Origin: an uncultured Gammaproteobacteria bacterium
GTDB taxonomy: Bacteria; Pseudomonadota; Gammaproteobacteria; Pseudomonadales; Litorivicinaceae
NCBI GenBank assembly: GCA_913062835.1
Contig: CAJXXD010000084.1
Location: 1-5,199, forward strand
Direction of reading: 5' to 3'
DNA length: 5,199 nt
Position 1 is the first letter of the stretch. Each line of letters begins with the position of its first letter. Under the pieces are notes generated by a model that worked only from the letters and a program-made list of their open reading frames with translations, was not told where the DNA came from and made no database searches. Of the stretch, positions 1 to 5,199 are shown piece after piece. Position numbers and translations under genes: made by a program.

Positions 1-1
1 T

Positions 2-532
2 TTGGTGGCCTGGCCCTTTGTGCGCAACATGACAGGGACAGAGTCTCAAGGGCTGCCAGGTGCTCAGATGGGTGGTCATTTGCAGTTGCAGTCGGCGGAT
101 GGGGCATTTGATTCGAGTACGTTGCAAACACCGCTGACGCTGATTTATTTCGGTTACACGTTTTGCCCAGATGTGTGTCCAGTGGAATTGTCTCGCATGG
201 CCCAGGTGATGGACGGTCTGGGTGACCGCCAGCAACAAGTGAGTGGAGTTTTTGTGACCGTCGACCCGGAACGCGACACCCTTGAGGCGGTTGAGGCCTA
301 TGCGCGCGCATTCCATCCGGAGTTTATTGGCCTTACTGGCAATAACGAACAAATCCGACAAGCAATGCGCCAGTATCAGGTTTATGCTCAGCGGGTTGGG
401 GATGGGCCAGGGTATACGGTCGACCACAGTTCGCGTATTTATCTGATCGATCAATCCGGTGAGCTGGTGTCCGTGTTTGCCATGGAGACCGATGTCGATG
501 CGATGGTGCGCCAAATTTCGGCGCTTCTTTGA
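2..532 (+). CDS. senC: SCO1/SenC family copper-binding protein (5' partial)
   Basis: SCO/SenC proteins are membrane-anchored, thioredoxin-fold proteins that handle copper for the Cu-A centre of cytochrome c oxidase, on the periplasmic side of the inner membrane. The visible 176 codons hold the whole soluble domain. FCPDVCP carries the CxxxC copper-binding cysteines (Cys55 and Cys59, counted from the first visible codon). The SCO signature DPERDT lies at 88-93, and the third ligand, a histidine in VDHSS, is His142. The reading frame is open to the left edge. The TTG at position 2 is unlikely to be the true start, because the expected N-terminal transmembrane anchor is missing and only its last residues may be present (AWPFV). 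No terminator is obvious after the TGA, so some readthrough toward acs is possible. The family call is firm; copper delivery rather than thiol-redox duty is inferred from the family. Confidence 0.93.
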   Translation: MVAWPFVRNMTGTESQGLPGAQMGGHLQLQSADGAFDSSTLQTPLTLIYFGYTFCPDVCPVELSRMAQVMDGLGDRQQQVSGVFVTVDPERDTLEAVEAYARAFHPEFIGLTGNNEQIRQAMRQYQVYAQRVGDGPGYTVDHSSRIYLIDQSGELVSVFAMETDVDAMVRQISALL

Positions 533-542
533 TCAAGATCAT
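529..542. promoter_or_regulatory. Putative FNR/Anr-type (CRP-FNR family) binding site
   Basis: The 14-mer TTGATCAAGATCAT matches the FNR/Anr consensus TTGAT-N4-ATCAA at nine of ten defined positions. It overlaps the stop codon of the SCO gene, and its centre lies about 100 bp before the acs start codon. FNR is known to contribute to acs control in E. coli, so an oxygen-responsive input here is plausible. The core promoter is not clear enough to say whether the site would activate or repress. Confidence 0.5.
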
Positions 543-561
543 AGCTTTTAGGTGTATTCGA

Positions 562-571
562 GACGATCGTC
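562..571. repeat. 10-bp perfect palindrome in the acs upstream region
   Basis: GACGATCGTC is a perfect 10-bp palindrome 65 bp before the acs start codon, between the FNR-like box and the ribosome binding site. Its position suits an operator, but I recognise no regulator for it. Short palindromes occur by chance, so this is only a candidate. The rest of the gap (543-635) shows no convincing sigma-70 promoter. The best pair I can find, TTGGGC at 575-580 and TAAGAC at 597-602 with a 16-bp spacer, is weak, which suggests an activator-dependent promoter. Confidence 0.25.
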
Positions 572-623
572 GTATTGGGCGGGCGTCTGTATCCAGTAAG
601 ACTCAAGGGATAACGTTAATTTT

Positions 624-630
624 GAAGGAG
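624..630 (+). promoter_or_regulatory. Ribosome binding site of acs
   Basis: GAAGGAG sits five bases before the ATG at 636. It is a strong Shine-Dalgarno match and fixes the acs start at that ATG. Confidence 0.85.
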
Positions 631-635
631 ACTCC

Positions 636-2579
636 ATGACCGACTCAAAGGTATACCCGGTATACCCAGAAATAGCTGCCAATGCATGGGCAGACCAAGC
701 GACTTATGAAGCCATGTACCGCCAGTCGGTTGAAGAACCTGAAGTGTTCTGGGCTGAGCAAGCCAAGCGCTTGGATTGGATGACCTTCCCGTCAAAGATC
801 AAGAACACATCGTTTGCCCCTGGTCAGGTGGATATTCGGTGGTATGAAGACGGTGTATTGAACGTAGCGGCCAACTGCTTGGATCGCCATTTAGCTACCC
901 GTGGCGACCACACAGCCATTATTTGGGAAGGGGACGATCCCAACGCGGATGAACACATCACCTACCGCGACTTGTACGAGCGTGTGTGTCGGTTTGCCAA
1001 CGCTCTGAGGAGTCAGGGTGTTAAAAAAGGTGACGTGGTTACCCTCTACATGCCGATGATTCCTGAAGCAGCAGTGGCGATGTTGGCTTGTGCGCGAATC
1101 GGTGCGGTGCACTCGATTGTCTTTGGTGGGTTCTCGCCAGATGCCTTGGCTGTCCGCGTTGAAGAGTCGGGCTCAAAAATGATTATCACGGCCGACGAAG
1201 GCCGCCGCGGTGGCAAGTCGGTGGCACTGAAAGCTAACGTGGACAAAGCGATGGCGCTCGACGCGTGTAAAGCGGTCGAGTCGGTTGTCGTTGTGAAGTG
1301 CACTGGCGGTGATGTGCCGATGATGGCCAAGGATCTTTGGTATCACGAACTGTGTGCCAATCAGCCAGCCGACTGTGATCCAGAGCCTATGAACGCGGAA
1401 GATCCGCTGTTTATCCTCTACACCTCTGGTTCGACTGGGAAGCCCAAGGGGCTGAAGCACACCACCGGTGGCTATTTGGTCTATACCTCGCTGACTCACC
1501 AATATGTCTTCGACTACAAAGACGGTGATGTGTATTGGTGTACGGCCGATGTAGGCTGGATTACCGGTCACTCATACATTGTTTATGGTCCGCTTGCCAA
1601 CGGTGCGACCACGTTGATGTTTGAGGGGGTGCCGACTTACCCAGACGCATCGCGATTTGGTCGAGTGATTGAAAAGCACAAGGTTAACCAGTTCTACACA
1701 GCGCCTACAGCGATTCGTTCACTGATGGCCAAGGGTGAAGACGTCCTTGGCGACTCTGATTTGTCGTCGCTACGGATTTTGGGATCTGTGGGTGAGCCGA
1801 TCAATCCAGAGGCATGGGAATGGTATCACCGGGTGATCGGTCAGACCCGTTGTCCCATCGTGGATACCTGGTGGCAGACTGAAACCGGCGGCATCATGAT
1901 TGTACCGTTGCCCGGTGCAACCGATGCGAAGCCTGGCTCAGCGACCCGTCCTTTCTTCGGAGTGCAGCCCGCACTGGTGGATGCCGAGGGCAACGTACTG
2001 GACGGTGCGACCGATGGAAACTTGGTCATTATGGACTCTTGGCCGTCACAGGGCCGTAGCTGCTGGGGTGATCACGAGCGGTTTGAGCAGACCTACTTCT
2101 CAACCTTCCCGAATCGGTATTTTACCGGTGACGGAGCGCGTCGCGATGAAGACGGTTATTACTGGATTACCGGTCGTGTGGACGACGTGTTGAACGTCTC
2201 GGGGCACCGAATGGGTACGGCAGAAATCGAATCGGCCATGGTGGCACACGATGCGGTTGCAGAAGCTGCTGTGGTGGGTTATCCCCATGACATTAAGGGT
2301 GAAGGCATTTATGTGTATGTCACCCTCCAAGAGGGCTATGAGCCAACCGAAGAGTTGCGTGCTGAATTGAGAGGTCATGTGCGTAATGAGATTGGTCCGA
2401 TTGCATCCCCTGACTTCATTCAGTGGGCGCCCGGGCTTCCGAAAACCCGCTCAGGCAAAATCATGCGTCGTATCTTGAGAAAGATTGCGGCCAATGAGTA
2501 TGAGGCCCTGGGTGACACCTCCACACTGGCAGATCCGTCTGTGGTAGATGAGCTGATCGACAATCGCATGAACCGTTGA
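636..2579 (+). CDS. acs: Acetyl-CoA synthetase, AMP-forming (acetate--CoA ligase)
   Basis: This cytoplasmic enzyme converts acetate, ATP and CoA to acetyl-CoA, AMP and pyrophosphate through an acetyl-AMP intermediate, and is the high-affinity route for acetate assimilation. The 647 residues match the roughly 650 of the family. An ACAS N-terminal region covers about 22-80, the large AMP-binding domain about 82-520, and the small mobile C-terminal domain about 529-610. The P-loop [11 protein letters not shown] is at 262-272. [11 protein letters not shown] begins at 409, with Trp413 equivalent to Salmonella Trp414, which limits the pocket to acetate. The hinge motif GRVDD has Arg514 and Asp516. 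[11 protein letters not shown] holds Lys608, the catalytic lysine that protein acetyltransferases of the Pat type acetylate to switch the enzyme off in relatives. All key residues are present. The gene has its own ribosome binding site and terminator, so it appears monocistronic. No acetate permease (actP) gene lies beside it. The next gene is a response regulator likely to control it. Confidence 0.98.
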   Translation: MTDSKVYPVYPEIAANAWADQATYEAMYRQSVEEPEVFWAEQAKRLDWMTFPSKIKNTSFAPGQVDIRWYEDGVLNVAANCLDRHLATRGDHTAIIWEGDDPNADEHITYRDLYERVCRFANALRSQGVKKGDVVTLYMPMIPEAAVAMLACARIGAVHSIVFGGFSPDALAVRVEESGSKMIITADEGRRGGKSVALKANVDKAMALDACKAVESVVVVKCTGGDVPMMAKDLWYHELCANQPADCDPEPMNAEDPLFILYTSGSTGKPKGLKHTTGGYLVYTSLTHQYVFDYKDGDVYWCTADVGWITGHSYIVYGPLANGATTLMFEGVPTYPDASRFGRVIEKHKVNQFYTAPTAIRSLMAKGEDVLGDSDLSSLRILGSVGEPINPEAWEWYHRVIGQTRCPIVDTWWQTETGGIMIVPLPGATDAKPGSATRPFFGVQPALVDAEGNVLDGATDGNLVIMDSWPSQGRSCWGDHERFEQTYFSTFPNRYFTGDGARRDEDGYYWITGRVDDVLNVSGHRMGTAEIESAMVAHDAVAEAAVVGYPHDIKGEGIYVYVTLQEGYEPTEELRAELRGHVRNEIGPIASPDFIQWAPGLPKTRSGKIMRRILRKIAANEYEALGDTSTLADPSVVDELIDNRMNR

Positions 2580-2598
2580 TCGGACAATCAGCCTAACG

Positions 2599-2635
2599 AA
2601 AAGACCTGTCGAGGCGACTCGGCAGGTCTTTTTTT
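2599..2635 (+). terminator. Rho-independent terminator of acs
   Basis: A 13-bp stem (arms 2601-2613 and 2618-2630, with one G-U wobble) is capped by the four-base loop GCGA, a GNRA tetraloop. It is followed by a run of seven Ts at 2629-2635 and preceded by As that can pair with the T run. It begins 21 bases after the acs stop and should separate acs transcription from the downstream regulator gene. Confidence 0.93.
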
Positions 2636-2639
2636 GTTC

Positions 2640-2669
2640 AGCCTAAATGCTTAATCCAATATTTAGGCT
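2640..2669. repeat. Perfect 9-bp inverted repeat upstream of the response regulator
   Basis: AGCCTAAAT (2640-2648) and ATTTAGGCT (2661-2669) are exact inverted copies separated by 12 bases. The dyad starts five bases after the acs terminator T run. Its right arm falls where the -35 region of the regulator's promoter should be. It could be an operator for autoregulation. It could also be a weak second terminator, since the following bases are T-rich (CTTTATTT). The left arm also lies within a 9-base direct repeat, TCAGCCTAA, found at 2588-2596 and 2638-2646 on either side of the terminator. Confidence 0.6.
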
Positions 2670-2683
2670 TTATTTCGACTTTT

Positions 2684-2692
2684 TGGTACATT
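2684..2692 (+). promoter_or_regulatory. Candidate extended -10 promoter of the response regulator gene
   Basis: TGGTACATT fits an extended -10 element (TGn followed by TACATT, four of six to consensus). No good -35 hexamer is present at 15-19 bases, which is usual for extended -10 promoters. The predicted start near 2699 gives a leader of about 22 bases before the ATG at 2722. Confidence 0.45.
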
Positions 2693-2708
2693 AGTGGCAT
2701 TACGTGTC

Positions 2709-2713
2709 AAGGA
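2709..2713 (+). promoter_or_regulatory. Ribosome binding site that decides the regulator's start
   Basis: AAGGA lies eight bases before the ATG at 2722. The upstream in-frame GTG at 2704 has no Shine-Dalgarno sequence, would sit only about five bases from the predicted transcript start, and would add six residues before the conserved start of the receiver domain. The ATG is therefore preferred. Confidence 0.75.
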
Positions 2714-2721
2714 ATTACGCC

Positions 2722-3375
2722 ATGCATCACTGCAAAATTGTGATCGCGGATGATCATCCGTTGTTTCGGGCTGCACTTAAGCAAGCGGTTACCAAGGCCA
2801 CCAAGCAAGTCGACATCGTGGAAGTGTCTTCCATGGCTGAGTTGCAAGACGCTGCCTCAGAGCATAACGACGCCGATTTGGTGTTGCTTGATCTGACCAT
2901 GCCCGGCGCGAGTGGCTTCTCGAGTTTGGTGTATCTGAAAGGCCAAAGTCCTGAGATGCCCGTGGTCGTGGTCTCGGGTAATGAAGATCACAACGTTATT
3001 AAGCGCGCGTTGGAATATGGCGCGTTGGGCTTTATCCCAAAGAGCGTGTCGTTAGACACCATGGTCGAAGCCATCGTCGCTGCGCTTGATGGAGAGGCCT
3101 GGATTCCTGACGATGTGAATTTAGGGGAGCCTGTTGTTGAAGATAAAGAGGCCAAGATCGCCGAAGGCATCGCGTCACTGACGCCACAGCAATTCCGGGT
3201 CCTGGTGATGTTGATGCAAGGCTTGCTCAATAAGCAGATCGCTTATGAATTGGATGTCAGTGAGGCCACTGTAAAAGCTCACGTGACGGCCATCTTGAGA
3301 AAACTGAAAGTCCACTCCCGCACACAGGCCGTCATTGCTGCACGGTCACTGGATTTAGATACCCTGTCCAGCTGA
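2722..3375 (+). CDS. NarL/LuxR-family response regulator, CrbR/ErdR-like, probable acetate-use regulator
   Basis: This two-component response regulator (217 residues from the ATG at 2722) has a receiver domain at about 3-122 and a LuxR-type helix-turn-helix at about 151-212. The acidic pocket is Asp10-Asp11, the phosphoacceptor is Asp57 in LLDLTMPG, and the switch residues are Ser85 and Lys107, so it should be phosphorylatable. The DNA-binding part has LTPQQFRVL, the [19 protein letters not shown] helix-turn-helix and the closing [11 protein letters not shown]. Its start, [14 protein letters not shown], and its overall layout resemble the ErdR/CrbR regulators that activate acs in Pseudomonas and Vibrio with the sensor MxtR/CrbS. 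Adjacency to acs supports this, but the assignment rests on resemblance and context. No sensor kinase is in the window. The last six codons and the stop overlap the 3' end of rnt on the other strand. A longer form starting at the GTG at 2704 is possible but less likely. Confidence 0.92.
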   Translation: MHHCKIVIADDHPLFRAALKQAVTKATKQVDIVEVSSMAELQDAASEHNDADLVLLDLTMPGASGFSSLVYLKGQSPEMPVVVVSGNEDHNVIKRALEYGALGFIPKSVSLDTMVEAIVAALDGEAWIPDDVNLGEPVVEDKEAKIAEGIASLTPQQFRVLVMLMQGLLNKQIAYELDVSEATVKAHVTAILRKLKVHSRTQAVIAARSLDLDTLSS

Positions 3376-4053
3376 ATCCTGATGGGGGTTCCAGCCCCCT
3401 AAATCCCTCCACCGATTGACGATCTCGCAGAACAACTGGGCTGTGAGATCGGCGTCGTATCGTGCTGAGTGCGCTTCCTTATGGTCGAAACTCAGCCCCG
3501 CTGCATCGCACGCGCGGGCGAGCACGGTTTGACCGTAGGCAAGGCCAGAGAGGGTAGCGGTATCGAAACAGGAAAAAGGATGGAAGGGCGAACGTTTGAC
3601 ATCGGTCCGCTCGATTGCCTTATTTAAAAACCCGAGATCAAAATGCGCGTTATGGCCCACCAAAATCGCACGGTTGCATCCGTGATGCTTGATGGCGTCG
3701 CGGATCGGCTTAAACATACGCGTCAGCGCGCTGTGCTCGGTTTCTGCCATGCGAAGCGGATGGTAGGGGTCTATTCCCGTAAATTCTAAGGCCGCAGGTT
3801 CTAGATTGGCGCCTTCGAACGGTTCGATGTGCGCATGCAGTGACTCACGAATGAAGAGAGTGCCGTCTTCATCCATGTCGGGGATCACCATCGCCAGTTC
3901 CAATAACGCGTCGGTTTGGCAGTTAAAGCCGCCGGTTTCGAGATCAACTACCACCGGCAGGAAGCCCCGAAAGCGTTCACCAAGGCGCGTTTTCTTTTTG
4001 GATTTGTTCGTGCCTTGGGTTTCCTCACCATTCAGAACGTTCGGTTCAATCAT
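3355..4053 (-). CDS. rnt: Ribonuclease T
   Basis: RNase T is a DEDDh-family 3'-5' exoribonuclease, active as a dimer, that trims the 3' ends of tRNA, 5S and 23S rRNA and other stable RNAs. The 232-residue product aligns to E. coli RNase T with a constant offset of 14. Catalytic residues are Asp37 and Glu39 (VVDLETGG), Asp139 (HNAHFD), and His195 and Asp200 (HSARYD). Family blocks RFRGF, DALLELA, GCNRAI, PFHPF and NRWRDLGGW are all present. The first 22 residues are an extension rich in Lys, Asn and Glu, including a KSKKKTR patch. The extension looks real: a stop codon lies upstream in this frame, and no other ATG, GTG or TTG in frame occurs before the catalytic motif. The ATG overlaps the pyrC stop as ATGA with no clear Shine-Dalgarno sequence, so translation is probably coupled to pyrC. 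Its TAA lies inside the convergent regulator gene. Confidence 0.97.
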   Translation of the reverse strand: MIEPNVLNGEETQGTNKSKKKTRLGERFRGFLPVVVDLETGGFNCQTDALLELAMVIPDMDEDGTLFIRESLHAHIEPFEGANLEPAALEFTGIDPYHPLRMAETEHSALTRMFKPIRDAIKHHGCNRAILVGHNAHFDLGFLNKAIERTDVKRSPFHPFSCFDTATLSGLAYGQTVLARACDAAGLSFDHKEAHSARYDADLTAQLFCEIVNRWRDLGGWNPHQDSAGQGI

Positions 4054-5075
4054 GCCAGGGTCCAGTTCAAGGTTTCACCGCCTTTGAGTAACCGCACTTC
4101 GGTGTCGCCAAAGGGTCTGGCCATGGGCACGAGGGTGGGTCTTTTCACCAGAGTGAGCGACTCTTGGTTGACTGGGAGACCGTAAAACTGAGGCCCAAAT
4201 ACTGAGGCAAAGCCCTCGAGTCGGTCGAGACGACCGGCGGCTTCGAATACCTCTGCATACAGCGCCATCGCATGAGGCGCGGTGTAACAGCCTGCGCAGC
4301 CACAATCGGATTCCTTATCCCCGACTGCATGGGGTGCAGAGTCGGTGCCCAAGAAAAACTGTGGGGACCCGGAAGTTGCCGCCGCAATGAGCGCATCGCG
4401 GTGTTTACTTCGCTTCAGTATTGGCAGGCAATACAGGTGAGGCCGGATGCCACCGGCCAGCATGTCATTGCGCTCATAGAGCAGGTGGTGGGCGGTAATG
4501 GTCGCGCCCATCTCAGGGTGCGCCTTGACGAACTCAACAGAATCTTCTGTGGTGATGTGCTCTAACACCACTCGCAGTGTTGGAATGCGTTCCATCAGGG
4601 GGGCGAGTGTTCGCTCGAGGAAGACCGCTTCACGATCAAAGATATCGATCTCCCGGTCGGTGACTTCGCCATGGACGAGTAGGGGCAATCCGACCTCGGC
4701 CATGGTCTCAAGGGTTGTCATCATATTATCGAGCCCGGAAACACCGGCATCTGAATTGGTGGTGGCACCCTTGGGATAGAGCTTTACGCCATGAATACAG
4801 TCGGTCTCGGCGGCCTCACGTATTATGTCCGGAGACAATTCGGGTGTTAGATAAAGAGTCATCAGAGGGTCAAACGTCATGCCCTCCGGCAGTGCGTTTA
4901 GGATGCGCTCTCGATAGGCCACAGCCTGTGAGACTGTCGCGACCGGTGGTTTGAGGTTCGGCATGACAATGGCGCGCGCAAAACTTTGGGCGGTATCTGG
5001 CACAGTGGTTGTGAGACATGCGCCATCCCTCAAGTGAAGATGCCAGTCGTCAGGTCGAATGATGGTCAGTTCCAC
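4050..5075 (-). CDS. pyrC: Dihydroorotase (class II, PyrC type)
   Basis: PyrC is the zinc amidohydrolase that interconverts carbamoyl-aspartate and dihydroorotate, the third step of de novo pyrimidine synthesis in the cytosol. At 341 residues it has the length of the E. coli-type enzyme. The first metal pair is His12 and His14 in [10 protein letters not shown]. The carboxylated bridging lysine is Lys98 in [12 protein letters not shown]. Further ligands are His135 (LLVHGEV) and His173 (LEHIT), and the catalytic aspartate is Asp245 in FLGTDSAPH. Substrate-binding Arg16, Asn40 and His249 are also present. All active-site residues of the family are therefore intact. The start is a GTG at 5075, placed six bases after AGGAG, and the product begins directly with the conserved [15 protein letters not shown] N-terminus. 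The gene overlaps rnt by four bases and is first in a pyrC-rnt operon. Pseudomonas, as I recall, has the same neighbouring pair. Confidence 0.98.
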   Translation of the reverse strand: MELTIIRPDDWHLHLRDGACLTTTVPDTAQSFARAIVMPNLKPPVATVSQAVAYRERILNALPEGMTFDPLMTLYLTPELSPDIIREAAETDCIHGVKLYPKGATTNSDAGVSGLDNMMTTLETMAEVGLPLLVHGEVTDREIDIFDREAVFLERTLAPLMERIPTLRVVLEHITTEDSVEFVKAHPEMGATITAHHLLYERNDMLAGGIRPHLYCLPILKRSKHRDALIAAATSGSPQFFLGTDSAPHAVGDKESDCGCAGCYTAPHAMALYAEVFEAAGRLDRLEGFASVFGPQFYGLPVNQESLTLVKRPTLVPMARPFGDTEVRLLKGGETLNWTLA

Positions 5076-5076
5076 A

Positions 5077-5100
5077 GCGTGCTCCTATAAATCCCCACGC
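5077..5100 (-). promoter_or_regulatory. pyrC ribosome binding site inside a short inverted repeat
   Basis: On the coding strand the leader holds AGGAG (5086 to 5082), a strong Shine-Dalgarno sequence that supports the GTG start at 5075. It is bracketed by GCGTG (5100 to 5096) and CACGC (5081 to 5077), a perfect 5-bp inverted repeat with a 14-base loop containing the Shine-Dalgarno sequence. Enteric pyrC is known to use a leader hairpin that hides this site when pyrimidines are plentiful. Whether the left arm is transcribed here depends on where transcription starts. Confidence 0.45.
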
Positions 5101-5106
5101 ATTGTA
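5101..5106 (-). promoter_or_regulatory. Candidate -10 element of the pyrC-rnt promoter
   Basis: TACAAT on the minus strand matches the sigma-70 -10 consensus at five of six positions, 26 bases before the pyrC GTG. The usual spacing puts the start near 5094, giving a leader of only about 19 bases. No convincing -35 hexamer is found 15-18 bases upstream; the 17-bp position reads GAGCGC. The call rests on the -10 alone. I see no PurR box in 5107-5199. Confidence 0.45.
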
Positions 5107-5177
5107 GAGGAAACTGGCCTGAAGCGCTCGGAGGATGCCCTGAGATCGTACGGTGGCTCTCGGTTTTGCACGCACTC

Positions 5178-5186
5178 TGGTATGAT
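5178..5186 (+). promoter_or_regulatory. Candidate extended -10 promoter for a divergent gene beyond the right edge
   Basis: TGGTATGAT is an extended -10 (TGn plus TATGAT, five of six to consensus) reading rightward out of the window, away from pyrC. TTGCAC at 5166-5171 resembles a -35 but is only nine bases away, too close to pair with it. A start near 5193 would serve a gene outside the window. Nothing coding is visible in 5107-5199. Confidence 0.45.
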
Positions 5187-5199
5187 ATGCGCCCTTTAA

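Noticed and set aside
2..4. TTG at position 2 as the true start of the SCO gene
   Set aside because: The frame is open to the window edge and the expected membrane anchor is missing, so the gene is most likely truncated by the window.
1173..1571. Long minus-strand open frame of 132 codons inside acs
   Set aside because: It lies wholly within the conserved acs coding region, has no recognisable motif and is explained by antisense codon bias.
2704..2721. GTG at 2704 as the response regulator start
   Set aside because: It has no Shine-Dalgarno sequence and adds six residues before the normal receiver-domain start, while the ATG at 2722 has AAGGA at good spacing.
3384..3399. GGGGG/CCCCC hairpin near the convergent 3' ends as a bidirectional terminator
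   Set aside because: The stem is only five base pairs with no T run on either side, and the bases encode the conserved LGGW-type end of RNase T, which explains them.
3806..4185. Plus-strand open frames across rnt and the end of pyrC
   Set aside because: They are antisense to two well-conserved genes and their products show no family features.
5161..5175. GTTTTGCACGC as a PurR operator upstream of pyrC
   Set aside because: It matches only one half of the PurR consensus poorly and lacks the symmetric second half.
5166..5186. TTGCAC plus TATGAT as a standard -35/-10 promoter
   Set aside because: The spacer is only nine bases; only the extended -10 reading is defensible.

Overview
The window looks like ordinary chromosomal DNA of a gammaproteobacterium, probably an aerobic, perhaps marine, member of the Pseudomonadales/Oceanospirillales side of the class. 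RNase T is largely confined to Gammaproteobacteria. The pyrC-rnt pair is, as I recall, also adjacent in Pseudomonas. The acetyl-CoA synthetase aligns almost without gaps to the enterobacterial Acs. A finer placement cannot be made by eye. I see no mobile element, tRNA, rRNA, CRISPR array or sign of horizontal transfer.

Layout, left to right. (1) Positions 2-532 (+): the 3' part of a SCO1/SenC copper protein for cytochrome oxidase assembly, cut by the window edge. (2) Positions 533-635: a 103-bp gap with a near-consensus FNR/Anr-type box that overlaps the sco stop codon, a 10-bp palindrome and a good acs ribosome binding site. (3) Positions 636-2579 (+): complete acs. (4) Positions 2599-2635: a strong intrinsic terminator with a GCGA tetraloop. 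(5) Positions 2640-2692: a perfect 9-bp dyad running into an extended -10 promoter. (6) Positions 2722-3375 (+): a NarL/LuxR-type response regulator resembling the CrbR/ErdR regulators of acetate use. (7) Positions 3355-5075 (-): rnt and pyrC, transcribed as pyrC-rnt with an ATGA overlap and converging tail-to-tail on the regulator with a 21-bp coding overlap. (8) Positions 5076-5199: a divergent promoter region.

Functionally the window has two blocks. The left block concerns respiration and acetate: a cytochrome oxidase assembly factor, the enzyme that activates acetate to acetyl-CoA, and a response regulator likely to control that enzyme. The sensor kinase is not in the window. The right block is housekeeping: de novo pyrimidine synthesis (PyrC) and RNA 3'-end maturation (RNase T). 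I found no wholly new system. The points most worth a second look are regulatory: the FNR-like box before acs, the dyad in the regulator's promoter, the antisense 3' overlap of regulator and rnt, and a possible hairpin around the pyrC Shine-Dalgarno sequence.
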